Below the pieces are notes generated by a model, which had not been told where the DNA came from, searched no databases, and worked only from the letters and a program-made list of their open reading frames with translations. This document shows, in pieces, positions 7,888-15,869 of a stretch of 61,471 bases of DNA (its first letter is position 1; each line of letters starts with the position of its first letter). The position numbers were made by a program, and so were the translations under genes. Source of the stretch: Anaerolineae bacterium (GTDB taxonomy: Bacteria; Chloroflexota; Anaerolineae; Aggregatilineales; Phototrophicaceae); assembly GCA_021296115.1 (NCBI GenBank), contig JAGWBC010000001.1:25656-87126 (forward strand). Direction: 5' to 3'.

Positions 7888-8928
7888 ATGTCCGAGAAGC
7901 ACTTGATTGTCGGCTTGGGAAATCCCGGCGCCAAATATGATAGAACGCGCCACAATGTCGGTTTCGCCGTCATCGATGAATTGGCGCGGCGATACAGCCT
8001 GGGCGCAGGCCGATCGGAAAAGCGCGCGCTAACCTGGGACGGCAGCATCGGCGGGCGGCGCGTCAAGCTGGCCAAGCCGCTGACGTATATGAACCGCAGC
8101 GGCGAGTCGGTGCGTCAGTTGGCCGACTACTTCGATATCCCAAATGACAATCTGCTCGTCGTCCATGATGACCTGGATACGCCCTTCGGCGCGCTGCGAT
8201 TGCGCTGGAATGGCGGGCACGGCGGCCAGAACGGGCTGCGCAGCATCGTGCAGCACCTGGGCAGCACGGACTTCGCGCGCTTGCGTTTCGGCATCGGTCG
8301 TCCGCCGGGGCGGATGGATCCGGTGCATTACGTGCTGCAACCTTGGAGGGGCGATGAGGCCATCCGCGCTGATGAAATGGCGGCGCGGGCGGCGGATGCC
8401 ATCGAAGTCTGGCTGAGCGATGGGCTCGAACGAGCGATGACGCTTTACAACGGCAATGCGTCAAAGGCCGGGCGGATAGAAAACAAGCCCGATCTCAGCG
8501 AGCAGTTAGCACTCTTTGCGCGGGCGCATGAGTTGGCGCCTGCGGATCCCAAGCCGCTGACCAAGCTGATCGCGCTGCAGAAAAAGCTCGGCCTAATCGA
8601 CGAAGCGGTAGACAACCATATCAAGCTGGCGCAGCTATACGATAAAGCGGGCAAGGGCAAGCTGGCGGTTGCGGAAAAGGCCAAAGCTGCCGCCATTCGC
8701 CCGGGCTTGGCGGCGCTGCAGCGGGAGATCGCTGAATGGCATCTGGCGCAGGAGAACAAAAAGAAAGCTGTCAGCCGCTATCTGATTTTGGCGCAGCATC
8801 TGCGCGACATCGGCGATGCCGACGCCGCCGCGGAGGTCGTGGCGCTGGCGCTGTCCATCAATCCGCAGCATCCGAAGGCGCTGGACATGCAGAGCGTATT
8901 GCAGGACGCAAGAGTGTCCGAGCAGTGA
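7888..8928 (+). CDS. pth: Peptidyl-tRNA hydrolase with C-terminal helical/TPR extension
   Basis: Residues 1-190 are a complete bacterial peptidyl-tRNA hydrolase, which frees tRNA from prematurely released peptidyl-tRNA. The active-site residues map as Asn12 (GLGNPG), His22 (TRHNVGF), Asn69 (YMNRSG), Asp94 (VHDDLD) and Asn115 (GGQNGLRS). Normal Pth ends near residue 190-200. Here the frame continues without a stop to residue 346 as an alpha-helical region with TPR-like periodicity: ARAHELAPADPKPLTKLIAL, a helix pair near 230-265, and VALALSINPQHPKALDMQ near the end. The start is ATG 7888; a TATACA box lies shortly upstream. The extension has no obvious ribosome site or start of its own, so a single fusion protein is the simplest reading. 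Confidence 0.92.
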   Translation: MSEKHLIVGLGNPGAKYDRTRHNVGFAVIDELARRYSLGAGRSEKRALTWDGSIGGRRVKLAKPLTYMNRSGESVRQLADYFDIPNDNLLVVHDDLDTPFGALRLRWNGGHGGQNGLRSIVQHLGSTDFARLRFGIGRPPGRMDPVHYVLQPWRGDEAIRADEMAARAADAIEVWLSDGLERAMTLYNGNASKAGRIENKPDLSEQLALFARAHELAPADPKPLTKLIALQKKLGLIDEAVDNHIKLAQLYDKAGKGKLAVAEKAKAAAIRPGLAALQREIAEWHLAQENKKKAVSRYLILAQHLRDIGDADAAAEVVALALSINPQHPKALDMQSVLQDARVSEQ

Positions 8929-9009
8929 GCCGCTGCTTCAAGCGACGGCGGATTGCCAAGCGCGAATCGCCAGCCGGTGTTTTCCGCTTAACCTTGTTGG
9001 GAAGGTCTT

Positions 9010-10251
9010 ATGACGACAAAGAACGAGAATAAGGAAGAAAATATGCAAGTGATCGCGCCGGAATTGGTGGGCATGTCCGCCGAACGTCTCAAAAACATCG
9101 GTACAAAGCTGCAGCAATATGTCGACGCGGAGCGCGCGGCGGGTTTTGTTACGCTGGTCGCGCGCGACTCGGAAATCGTGCATTTCGAAGCTTGCGGCTA
9201 CCGCGATGCCGAGCAGCGCCTGCCGATGGAGCTTGACACGATTTTCCGTATTTACAGCATGACCAAGCCGATAACGTCCATCGCCTTGATGATGCTCCAC
9301 GAGCAAGGCAAGTTCCAGTTGGTCGAGCCGGTGAGCCGCTATATTCCCGCTTTCGGCAACACCAAGGTCCTGGCGGGCTACGGCTATATGGGTCCGCAAC
9401 TCGCGTCGCAGAATCCGCCCATGACCATCCACCACCTGCTGACGCATACAGCCGGCTTGAGTTATGGCTTCTTCTTCGACTCGCCGATTGATGAAATGTA
9501 TCGCGACTCGATTTTTCGCAGCGAGACGGCGTCGCTGGAAGAGAAGATCGTGGGCATGGCGGAACTGCCGCTGCGCTTCCAGCCCGGCAGCGCCTGGAAT
9601 TACAGCATCGCCACCGATGTCTGCGGCTATCTGGTGCAGCTGCTGGCCGATATGCCCTTTGAAGATTTCCTGGCTGAGCGGATATTTGAGCCGCTGGGCA
9701 TGGTGGATACGGCTTTTCACGTCTCGGCTGACAAGCTGGATCGTTTCGCCACGCTCTATCGCCACGATGCGCAGACTGGGGGATTCAGCGAATACGAGGG
9801 CGCGCCGCATATCCCCTGGCACGACTATAGCAAACCGGCGAGCGCGCCTTCGGGTGGTGGCGGACTGGTCTCCACCATGTCGGATTATTGGCAGTTCGCC
9901 AATATGCTGCTGAACGAAGGCGAGTTGTACGATACGCGCATCATCGGGCGGAAAACGCTGGAGTTCATGACGCGCAACCATATCAGCAAGGAATTGCTGC
10001 CCATGGCTATCGGCCTGGCCACCATTTCCGGGCGCGGCTTCGGCCTGGGATTCGATGTGGTTATGGATGCGCCGCAAACCGGCGTGATCAATTCGGAAGG
10101 CAACTACGGCTGGAGCGGCGCGGCCGCCACTAACTTCTGGGTTGATCCGCAAGAGCAGTTGGTCGGCATCATCATGACGCAGCTAATGGACAATATGCTG
10201 CTATTCCAGCAGGACTTCCGCGCGCTGACTTATCAAGCGTTGGTCGATTAG
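9010..10251 (+). CDS. Serine hydrolase of the beta-lactamase class C / esterase family
   Basis: 413 residues. The family's catalytic serine and lysine are in SMTK (Ser83-Lys86), the second motif is Tyr198-Ser199 in AWNYSIA, and GGGGLVSTMSDY supplies the later glycine-rich element. Relatives include class C beta-lactamases, D-aminopeptidases and EstB-like esterases; the length and the HHLLTHTAGL block fit the esterase/EstB branch better than true beta-lactamases. No signal peptide is seen, so a cytosolic esterase is likely. ATG 9010 has GGAAGG five bases upstream; ATG 9043 is an alternative with AAGGAAG. The stop codon (10249-10251) overlaps the stop of the convergent neighbour, another member of the same superfamily. 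Confidence 0.88.
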   Translation: MTTKNENKEENMQVIAPELVGMSAERLKNIGTKLQQYVDAERAAGFVTLVARDSEIVHFEACGYRDAEQRLPMELDTIFRIYSMTKPITSIALMMLHEQGKFQLVEPVSRYIPAFGNTKVLAGYGYMGPQLASQNPPMTIHHLLTHTAGLSYGFFFDSPIDEMYRDSIFRSETASLEEKIVGMAELPLRFQPGSAWNYSIATDVCGYLVQLLADMPFEDFLAERIFEPLGMVDTAFHVSADKLDRFATLYRHDAQTGGFSEYEGAPHIPWHDYSKPASAPSGGGGLVSTMSDYWQFANMLLNEGELYDTRIIGRKTLEFMTRNHISKELLPMAIGLATISGRGFGLGFDVVMDAPQTGVINSEGNYGWSGAAATNFWVDPQEQLVGIIMTQLMDNMLLFQQDFRALTYQALVD

Positions 10252-11399
10252 GGTCCGTCGATCGCGGGGATCAAGTCGTTCCACAAGAACTGGTAGGACT
10301 CGGCTTCTTCGGCGTAATCGCGCGGATTGCCGGCGAAGCTGTGGGTGGTGACCAACACCAGCTCGAGCTCGGGGATGACATGCAATATCTGGCCGGCGGC
10401 GCCCAGCGCGGAGAACATGTCGTAGGCGGCGATGTGGTTCAGCCACCAGTAGTAGCCGTAGCCGGCGTAGTTGTTGCCGATGTCGACTTGCGGCGAAGTC
10501 GAGGCGACCACCCACCAGCCGGGTATCACTTGCTCGCCCTGCCAGCGTCCCTCCTGCAAGAACAGCTGCCCGAAGCGCGCCATCTCACGCGCCGTCATGC
10601 TTAGGCTATGACCGCCGGTGAAGTAGCCCATTGGATCGACGCCCCAGAATTCCGCCTCTATGCCCAGTGGTTCGAATAGGTAACGATGCGAGAATTCGCA
10701 GGCGCTCATGCCGGTAGCTTCGGTCAACACTGCCGACATGACATGCGACGCGCCGGTACTGTAGTGAAAAAGCGTGCCCGGCTCGTTGCTGATGGGCAGG
10801 CTCAGGATGTCCGCCACCCAATCCCGGCTGCGATTAAGGAAGCGCTCGCTCTCGTTTTCTTTCCAGGCCAGACCGTGCGTCATGGTCAGCAGGTCGCGCA
10901 GGCGCAAGCCCAGCAAGCGGGGGTCGTCTGCCTCGGCGAAGTAGTCGGGAAGGTAGTCCGCTACGCGATCATCCACAGTCGTGAAGGCGCCCTGATCAAA
11001 GGCGATGCCGACGAGCGCCGACAAGACGCTCTTGGATACGCTGGCGATGTTGTTGCTGTCCACCACGTGACTGCCGTTGTAGTACTGCTCGTATACGATA
11101 TGCCCATTGCGCATCAAGATCAGCGACAGCCTGGTGGGCGATTCCGCCAGACGAGCCAGGCCGTTGGCTACAAGCGCTGGATCGATGCCCTGCTCTATCA
11201 TAGTGGAAATACGCCACAAGTCGTCGTCACTCAGGTCGTCCGGCGCGTCCCCCCGCTGATAGAAGCGGCGCTGCTGCGGATGGTTTTCGAGGTCGCAGGC
11301 GCGCGGCAAGTCGGCTGGAGATTGCGCCATGACCGACCCCGACAGCCAGGCGAGAGCAATCAGGCAGATTATGAGCGTGTCGCGAATTGTTGTGGTCAA
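10248..11399 (-). CDS. Secreted serine hydrolase, beta-lactamase-like
   Basis: 383 residues starting with a signal peptide (basic Arg6, hydrophobic 8-22, AQS cleavage region around 25-27), so it should act outside the cell. The Ser-x-x-Lys motif is SVSK (Ser120-Lys123), the Tyr motif is HYSTGASH, and the LLTMTHGL block is typical of class C-type serine hydrolases and penicillin-binding-protein-like enzymes. It is only distantly similar to the convergent gene at 9010, so recent duplication is unlikely. The two stop codons share bases 10248-10251 (TTAG). The upstream region has a cluster of TGTCCGA repeats about 110-190 bases before the start that may be regulatory. Substrate unknown. Confidence 0.86.
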   Translation of the reverse strand: MTTTIRDTLIICLIALAWLSGSVMAQSPADLPRACDLENHPQQRRFYQRGDAPDDLSDDDLWRISTMIEQGIDPALVANGLARLAESPTRLSLILMRNGHIVYEQYYNGSHVVDSNNIASVSKSVLSALVGIAFDQGAFTTVDDRVADYLPDYFAEADDPRLLGLRLRDLLTMTHGLAWKENESERFLNRSRDWVADILSLPISNEPGTLFHYSTGASHVMSAVLTEATGMSACEFSHRYLFEPLGIEAEFWGVDPMGYFTGGHSLSMTAREMARFGQLFLQEGRWQGEQVIPGWWVVASTSPQVDIGNNYAGYGYYWWLNHIAAYDMFSALGAAGQILHVIPELELVLVTTHSFAGNPRDYAEEAESYQFLWNDLIPAIDGP

Positions 11400-12295
11400 C
11401 CGACGTATGATTGAAGGCCGCTTTCCGCGCCAGGTTGCGCCCGGTCCGGTTAGCAGAGCGTATCACATTTCAGGCTGCGCTTCAGAGTGGCGATGTTAAT
11501 GGGATTTTCTGTCCGATTTTTCCTTCCTTTCCGCTTTTCTGTCCGACGAAAAACTTTTTTCGGACAGATAGCCCCTTTTTATGTCCGAAAGACCGGGCGT
11601 GCGCAAGAACTGCGATATGGGCGCAATTAGACATAGGGCGAGTGTAGCCGGATGTGGGCGCGGGTTGGCGACTTTTTGGTCGCGCGTTGTGCATGAAATT
11701 TCACCGTCGAGAACACAGAAGCAGCCCCTTGTTAGTCGTGCGAAATGCTATTCTGTCACCCTTTTCTACCCCATCCCCCGGCCCCTTTCCCGCCATTTCT
11801 ATGGCGGGCATCCAGCAAGCTAGCCGACGAGCGGACACCTATGGGCGTCGCGCAAATTGCAAAGCTTACCCCACCCCCCTCCCCGACAAGTCAGGGAGGG
11901 GGAGCGCCGTCACCGAACATGAGAATATGACCCAAATCCGTTCACTATAGCGCATCATATTCCTATGTCACTTACGAGTCACCCTTCCCAATTTAAATGG
12001 GGAAGGGCCGGGGACAGGATAGAAAATACTGTCCGCTCCTCAGCAGCAAGCTAGGGAAGGGGAGCTATTCTGTGCGAAGTCCGCAAAAATCTGTTGCTTT
12101 TCGCAAAGACAGGCGCTTCTCTTGTTTGGATTTAGGGCTAATCCGGTTGTCGCTGCTCAAGACTTTCATTACAGGACATGACGTACAATCGGCTTGAGTT
12201 ATGATATCGCATCCCGATGTTCGGCGCGCGGCTAGTTCGTTGATGCGCGCTTTGATATACTGATGCGTTGCTGTCTACTATTAGGCAAGGACTCT
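11400..12295. other. About 900 bp gene-free region upstream of mfd, rich in palindromes
   Basis: No credible gene is seen on either strand. Besides the TGTCCGA cluster, three strong hairpins stand out: CCCGCCAT/ATGGCGGG (11789-11808, 4-base loop), CCCCCTCCC/GGGAGGGGG (11875-11902) with GACAAGTC in the loop, and CCCTTCCC/GGGAAGGG (11982-12007) around ATTTAAAT. A weaker GGACAG/CTGTCC stem follows (about 12011-12034). The alternating C-rich and G-rich arms look like decayed dispersed palindromic repeats. The last 60 bases carry a TATACT box (12256-12261) and the ribosome site for mfd. Confidence 0.6.
11508..11588. repeat. Cluster of TGTCCGA repeats with a hairpin
   Basis: The 9-mer TCTGTCCGA occurs at 11508-11516 and 11538-11546, its inverse TCGGACAGA at 11560-11568, and TGTCCGA again at 11582-11588. 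The second and third copies form a 9-bp stem with a 13-base loop, followed on the + strand by CCCCTTTTT. The spacing of about 22-30 bases and mixed orientation could be an operator array for the serine hydrolase gene (start 11399) or a terminator-like structure. Both readings are inference. Confidence 0.5.
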
Positions 12296-15200
12296 ATGTC
12301 GCTGCGGCTTTCCGGTTTGCTGGATGTACTGCGTCAAACGCAGAGCTATAAAGAACTGCTGGACCAGCTTCGCAGGCGCGAGGCGCGGTTGGACTACAGG
12401 GTCGTCCGCTCGGCGCGTCCATTTCTGCTGGCGGCCCTGGCGCGGGACTGGCAGGCGCCAATCCTGTACCTGACTTCGGCTGCGCGCCGGGCTTACAACG
12501 TCAGCGAACAGCTGCCGATTTGGCTGGACGATGAGCAGCGGCTGCATCGATTCGCCGAGCCGTCGGCGCAATTCTACGATCGGGCGCCCTGGGATCTCAG
12601 CGTGATTCGCAATCGCATCGCGACTCTGTCCGCGCTCTCGCACGAAGCGGCCGACGGCGGACCGATCGTCGTCAGCTCGGCACGGGCGCTGCTGCAGCTG
12701 ACCTTGCCGCCCGACGAGTTTCGCGGCGCCACAGTCGAATTGACCCGGGGCGAGCGGCACTCGATGGAGCAGCTGATCTTGCGCTGGATCGGCATGGGTT
12801 ACGAGCCGGCCGCGCTCGTAATAGAACCTGGCAGCTTCAGCCGGCGCGGCGGCATCCTCGATGTATTTCCGCTGGCGAGCGAGTTTCCTGTGCGTATCGA
12901 GTTCTTCGATGACGAAATCGAAAGTTTGCGACGCTTCGACCCGGCCAGCCAACGCAGCGTTGATCGAGTAGAGACGGCGCGGATTGTGCCGGCGCGCGAA
13001 GCCCTGCCGCTGCGCACGACGGCGGTCGGCGCGAAGTTAAAAGCCTGGGCCCTGGCATCCGCCAGCGACCCGACCGACTACTCCAGCATCAGCGCCGACA
13101 TCGAGTCGTTGACGCAGGGCAGCGCATTCCCTTGCCTGGAGCACTACCTGCCCTACCTGTATGACAAGCCGGCTAGCTTGCTGGATTACATACCCGAGCA
13201 GGCCTTGATTTTGATCGAGGATCCGCACTTTGTCGAAGAGGCTACCATAGAGATTGCCGAGCAGGCGGGCGTCAATCGCGGCGAAGCCGAATCAGCCGGG
13301 CAGGCAGCGCCCGATCATCCAACGCCCTTTCTCGCTTGGGATGCGATCCAGGCTGAACTCGGGCGTCGAGCCAGCGCCGCGCTCAGCAGCACTAGCGCGG
13401 GGACGGCATTTGCGCCGGGCGAGCGATACGGCGGCCAGCTGCGTCTGCTGCTGACTCGGATAAGGCGGCAACTGAACCAGGGCGATAGCGTGGTCGTCAT
13501 CACCGAGCAGGTAGAGCGCCTGGAAAACTTGTGGTACGAGCAGGACACGTCAACGTATATTCCGACGGTGACGAGCATCGACGCCGCGCCGGCGCCAGGC
13601 AGCCTGTGTTTCATCCGTGGCGCGGCCGCGGAAGGCTGGTCGCTGAAGGGCGCGGGCGGCACGCTCCATTTCGTCACAGACGCTGAGATATTCGGTTGGA
13701 CGCGACCCGAGCCGCGCCGCCGTCATGAAGCAACCGGCAAGCGTGGCGGCAAGGCAACAGACACCAGCTATACTGATTGGCAAGAAGGCACCTACGTCGT
13801 TCATGTTGATTACGGAATCGGCAAGTTTACGGGCTTGCATCACCGCAGGGTAAATTCAACCGAGCGCGAATATTTGCTGGTGGAATACCAAGGCGCCGAT
13901 ACGATATACGTGCCCATCCACCAGGCCGATCGGCTGTCTCGTTATGTCGGCGCTGACGACAAGGCGCCAAAGCTGAATCAGCTGGGCAAAGCCGATCAGT
14001 GGATTAAGGCGCGGGACAAAGCGCGGCGCAACGCCGTTGAAGAAGCCCGCGAGCTGCTGGCTATCTACAGCAAGCGCGCCCGGGCCTTGGGGCATGCCTT
14101 CAGCGGCGACACAGCTTGGCAGCACGAGATGGAAGCCGGCTTCCCCTTTGTCGAGACGGAAGACCAACTGCGCGTGATTCAAGAAGTAAAAGCCGACATG
14201 CAGGACCGCAAACCGATGGATCGCTTGATCTGCGGCGATGTCGGCTTCGGCAAGACCGAAGTTGCCCTGCGCGCCGCCTTCAAGGCTGTGCAAGACGGCA
14301 TGCAGGTGGCGGTGCTGGTGCCGACCACGGTGCTGGCGCAACAGCACTTTGAGATTTTCCGCGCGCGGCTGGCGGCTTTTCCGGTCGAGATCGAAATGAT
14401 GTCGCGCTTTCGCAACAAGGCGCAGCAGACGCAGATCGTGGAGCGGCTTGGCTCCGGCGAAGTAGACATCATCGTCGGCACACATCGCTTGTTATCCAAG
14501 GATATCCGTTTCAAGCGTCTGGGTCTGATGATTATCGACGAGGAACAGCGCTTCGGCGTCAAACACAAGGAACACTTCAAGAAGATGCGCTCGCGGATTG
14601 ACATTCTGACGCTGACGGCCACGCCGATTCCGCGCACGCTTTATCTGAGCTTGAGCGGCATACGAGACATCAGCATGATTCAGACGCCGCCTGAGGAGCG
14701 CGTTCCGGTCATAACGCAGGTGGGCTCTTGGGATGACAAGCTGAGCCGGCGCGCGATTATGCGGGAAGTCGAACGGGGCGGGCAAGTCTTCGTCGTGCAC
14801 AACCGCGTCAAGACCATTCACATAATTCGCAACAGGATCGAGCGGATCGTGCCCGAGGCGTCCATCGCCGTGGCGCATGGGCAGATGAGCCCGCGGGCGC
14901 TGGAAACAGTGATGGCCGAGTTCTCGCGCGGAGAATACGATATTCTGCTTTCGACCTCGATCATCGAGAATGGCATCGATATGCCGCGCGTCAATACGCT
15001 GATCGTCGACCGGGCCGACCACTTTGGCGTGTCGCAGTTGTATCAGCTGCGCGGCCGTGTAGGGCGCTCGGCGCAGCAAGCCTACGCTTATTTCTTTCAC
15101 GACCGCGGCATGCTGACCGAGGAGGCGCGCATCCGCCTGGAAACGCTGGCCGAAAACACGCAACTGGGCGCCGGATTTCAAGTCGCCATCCGCGATCTGG

Positions 15201-15802
15201 AGATGCGCGGCAGCGGCGATATCCTCAGCATGAGGCAGTCGGGGCACATCGCCAGCGTTGGCCTGCACCTGTATACTGAGATGCTGCAGCAAGCGGTAAA
15301 GGATCAGCAGAGCGCTCCGGCCTCAGAGAGCGCTGAAGTGGCGCCGGCCTCCGCGCGCGAGCGGATAATCATCGACTTGCCGCTGCCGGCCTACCTGCCG
15401 ACAGACTGGATCCCCGAGATGGCGCTGCGCTTGCAGTTGTATCGCCGCATCGGCAACATCACGCAGCTGGACGAGGTCGACGCCATGCGCCGCGAACTAG
15501 TTGACCGCTTCGGTCCGCTGCCGGCAGCTGTGGATGGTTTGCTGTATCAGATCAGAGTGAAGGTCCTGGCGCTGGCCGTGCGCGCCAGCCACGTTCGGCT
15601 GCCGCGCGAGCAAGTGCTGATCAAACTGCCCTATCTGGCTACGGTCAGGCGCGAGCTGCTGGCACTAACTCTGGGCGACGATGTCGAGGTCACGCGGACG
15701 GAGGTTCGCTTGCCGGCGGCGGAGGGGATCTGGCAAGACCGGCTGCTCGAGGTTCTGGAGCAGTTGCAGTACAAGGTCAACGTGAAGACCGCGGCGAGCT
15801 AA
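12296..15802 (+). CDS. mfd: Transcription-repair coupling factor Mfd
   Basis: 1168 residues from ATG 12296, preferred over an in-frame ATG at 12263 because AAGGA precedes it by 7 bases and the protein then begins as family members do. Mfd removes RNA polymerase stalled at DNA lesions and recruits UvrA. Seen in order: UvrB-like N-terminal region (SRRGGILDVFPL, about 180-192), the CarD-like RNA-polymerase-interaction domain (YVVHVDYGIGKF and following, about 500-570), a RecG-like translocase with Walker A GDVGFGKTE (647-655) and DEEQ box (748-751), the TATPIPRTLYLS motif, the second helicase domain with QLRGRVGRS, and the C-terminal TRCF domain. Length is typical. It stands alone between the palindrome-rich gap and a membrane glycosyltransferase. 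Confidence 0.97.
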   Translation: MSLRLSGLLDVLRQTQSYKELLDQLRRREARLDYRVVRSARPFLLAALARDWQAPILYLTSAARRAYNVSEQLPIWLDDEQRLHRFAEPSAQFYDRAPWDLSVIRNRIATLSALSHEAADGGPIVVSSARALLQLTLPPDEFRGATVELTRGERHSMEQLILRWIGMGYEPAALVIEPGSFSRRGGILDVFPLASEFPVRIEFFDDEIESLRRFDPASQRSVDRVETARIVPAREALPLRTTAVGAKLKAWALASASDPTDYSSISADIESLTQGSAFPCLEHYLPYLYDKPASLLDYIPEQALILIEDPHFVEEATIEIAEQAGVNRGEAESAGQAAPDHPTPFLAWDAIQAELGRRASAALSSTSAGTAFAPGERYGGQLRLLLTRIRRQLNQGDSVVVITEQVERLENLWYEQDTSTYIPTVTSIDAAPAPGSLCFIRGAAAEGWSLKGAGGTLHFVTDAEIFGWTRPEPRRRHEATGKRGGKATDTSYTDWQEGTYVVHVDYGIGKFTGLHHRRVNSTEREYLLVEYQGADTIYVPIHQADRLSRYVGADDKAPKLNQLGKADQWIKARDKARRNAVEEARELLAIYSKRARALGHAFSGDTAWQHEMEAGFPFVETEDQLRVIQEVKADMQDRKPMDRLICGDVGFGKTEVALRAAFKAVQDGMQVAVLVPTTVLAQQHFEIFRARLAAFPVEIEMMSRFRNKAQQTQIVERLGSGEVDIIVGTHRLLSKDIRFKRLGLMIIDEEQRFGVKHKEHFKKMRSRIDILTLTATPIPRTLYLSLSGIRDISMIQTPPEERVPVITQVGSWDDKLSRRAIMREVERGGQVFVVHNRVKTIHIIRNRIERIVPEASIAVAHGQMSPRALETVMAEFSRGEYDILLSTSIIENGIDMPRVNTLIVDRADHFGVSQLYQLRGRVGRSAQQAYAYFFHDRGMLTEEARIRLETLAENTQLGAGFQVAIRDLEMRGSGDILSMRQSGHIASVGLHLYTEMLQQAVKDQQSAPASESAEVAPASARERIIIDLPLPAYLPTDWIPEMALRLQLYRRIGNITQLDEVDAMRRELVDRFGPLPAAVDGLLYQIRVKVLALAVRASHVRLPREQVLIKLPYLATVRRELLALTLGDDVEVTRTEVRLPAAEGIWQDRLLEVLEQLQYKVNVKTAAS

Positions 15803-15869
15803 GCCGGCGGGGGCGGGGCCGCGCTACTAGAATGTTGGCATATCAGCGAAATGGAAGGCGAGAGTTGGC

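Noticed and set aside
11581-11950. Several open frames of 60-100 codons in the gene-free region before mfd
   Set aside because: Pro/Arg/Ser-rich composition over palindromic DNA, no ribosome site, overlapping in several frames.
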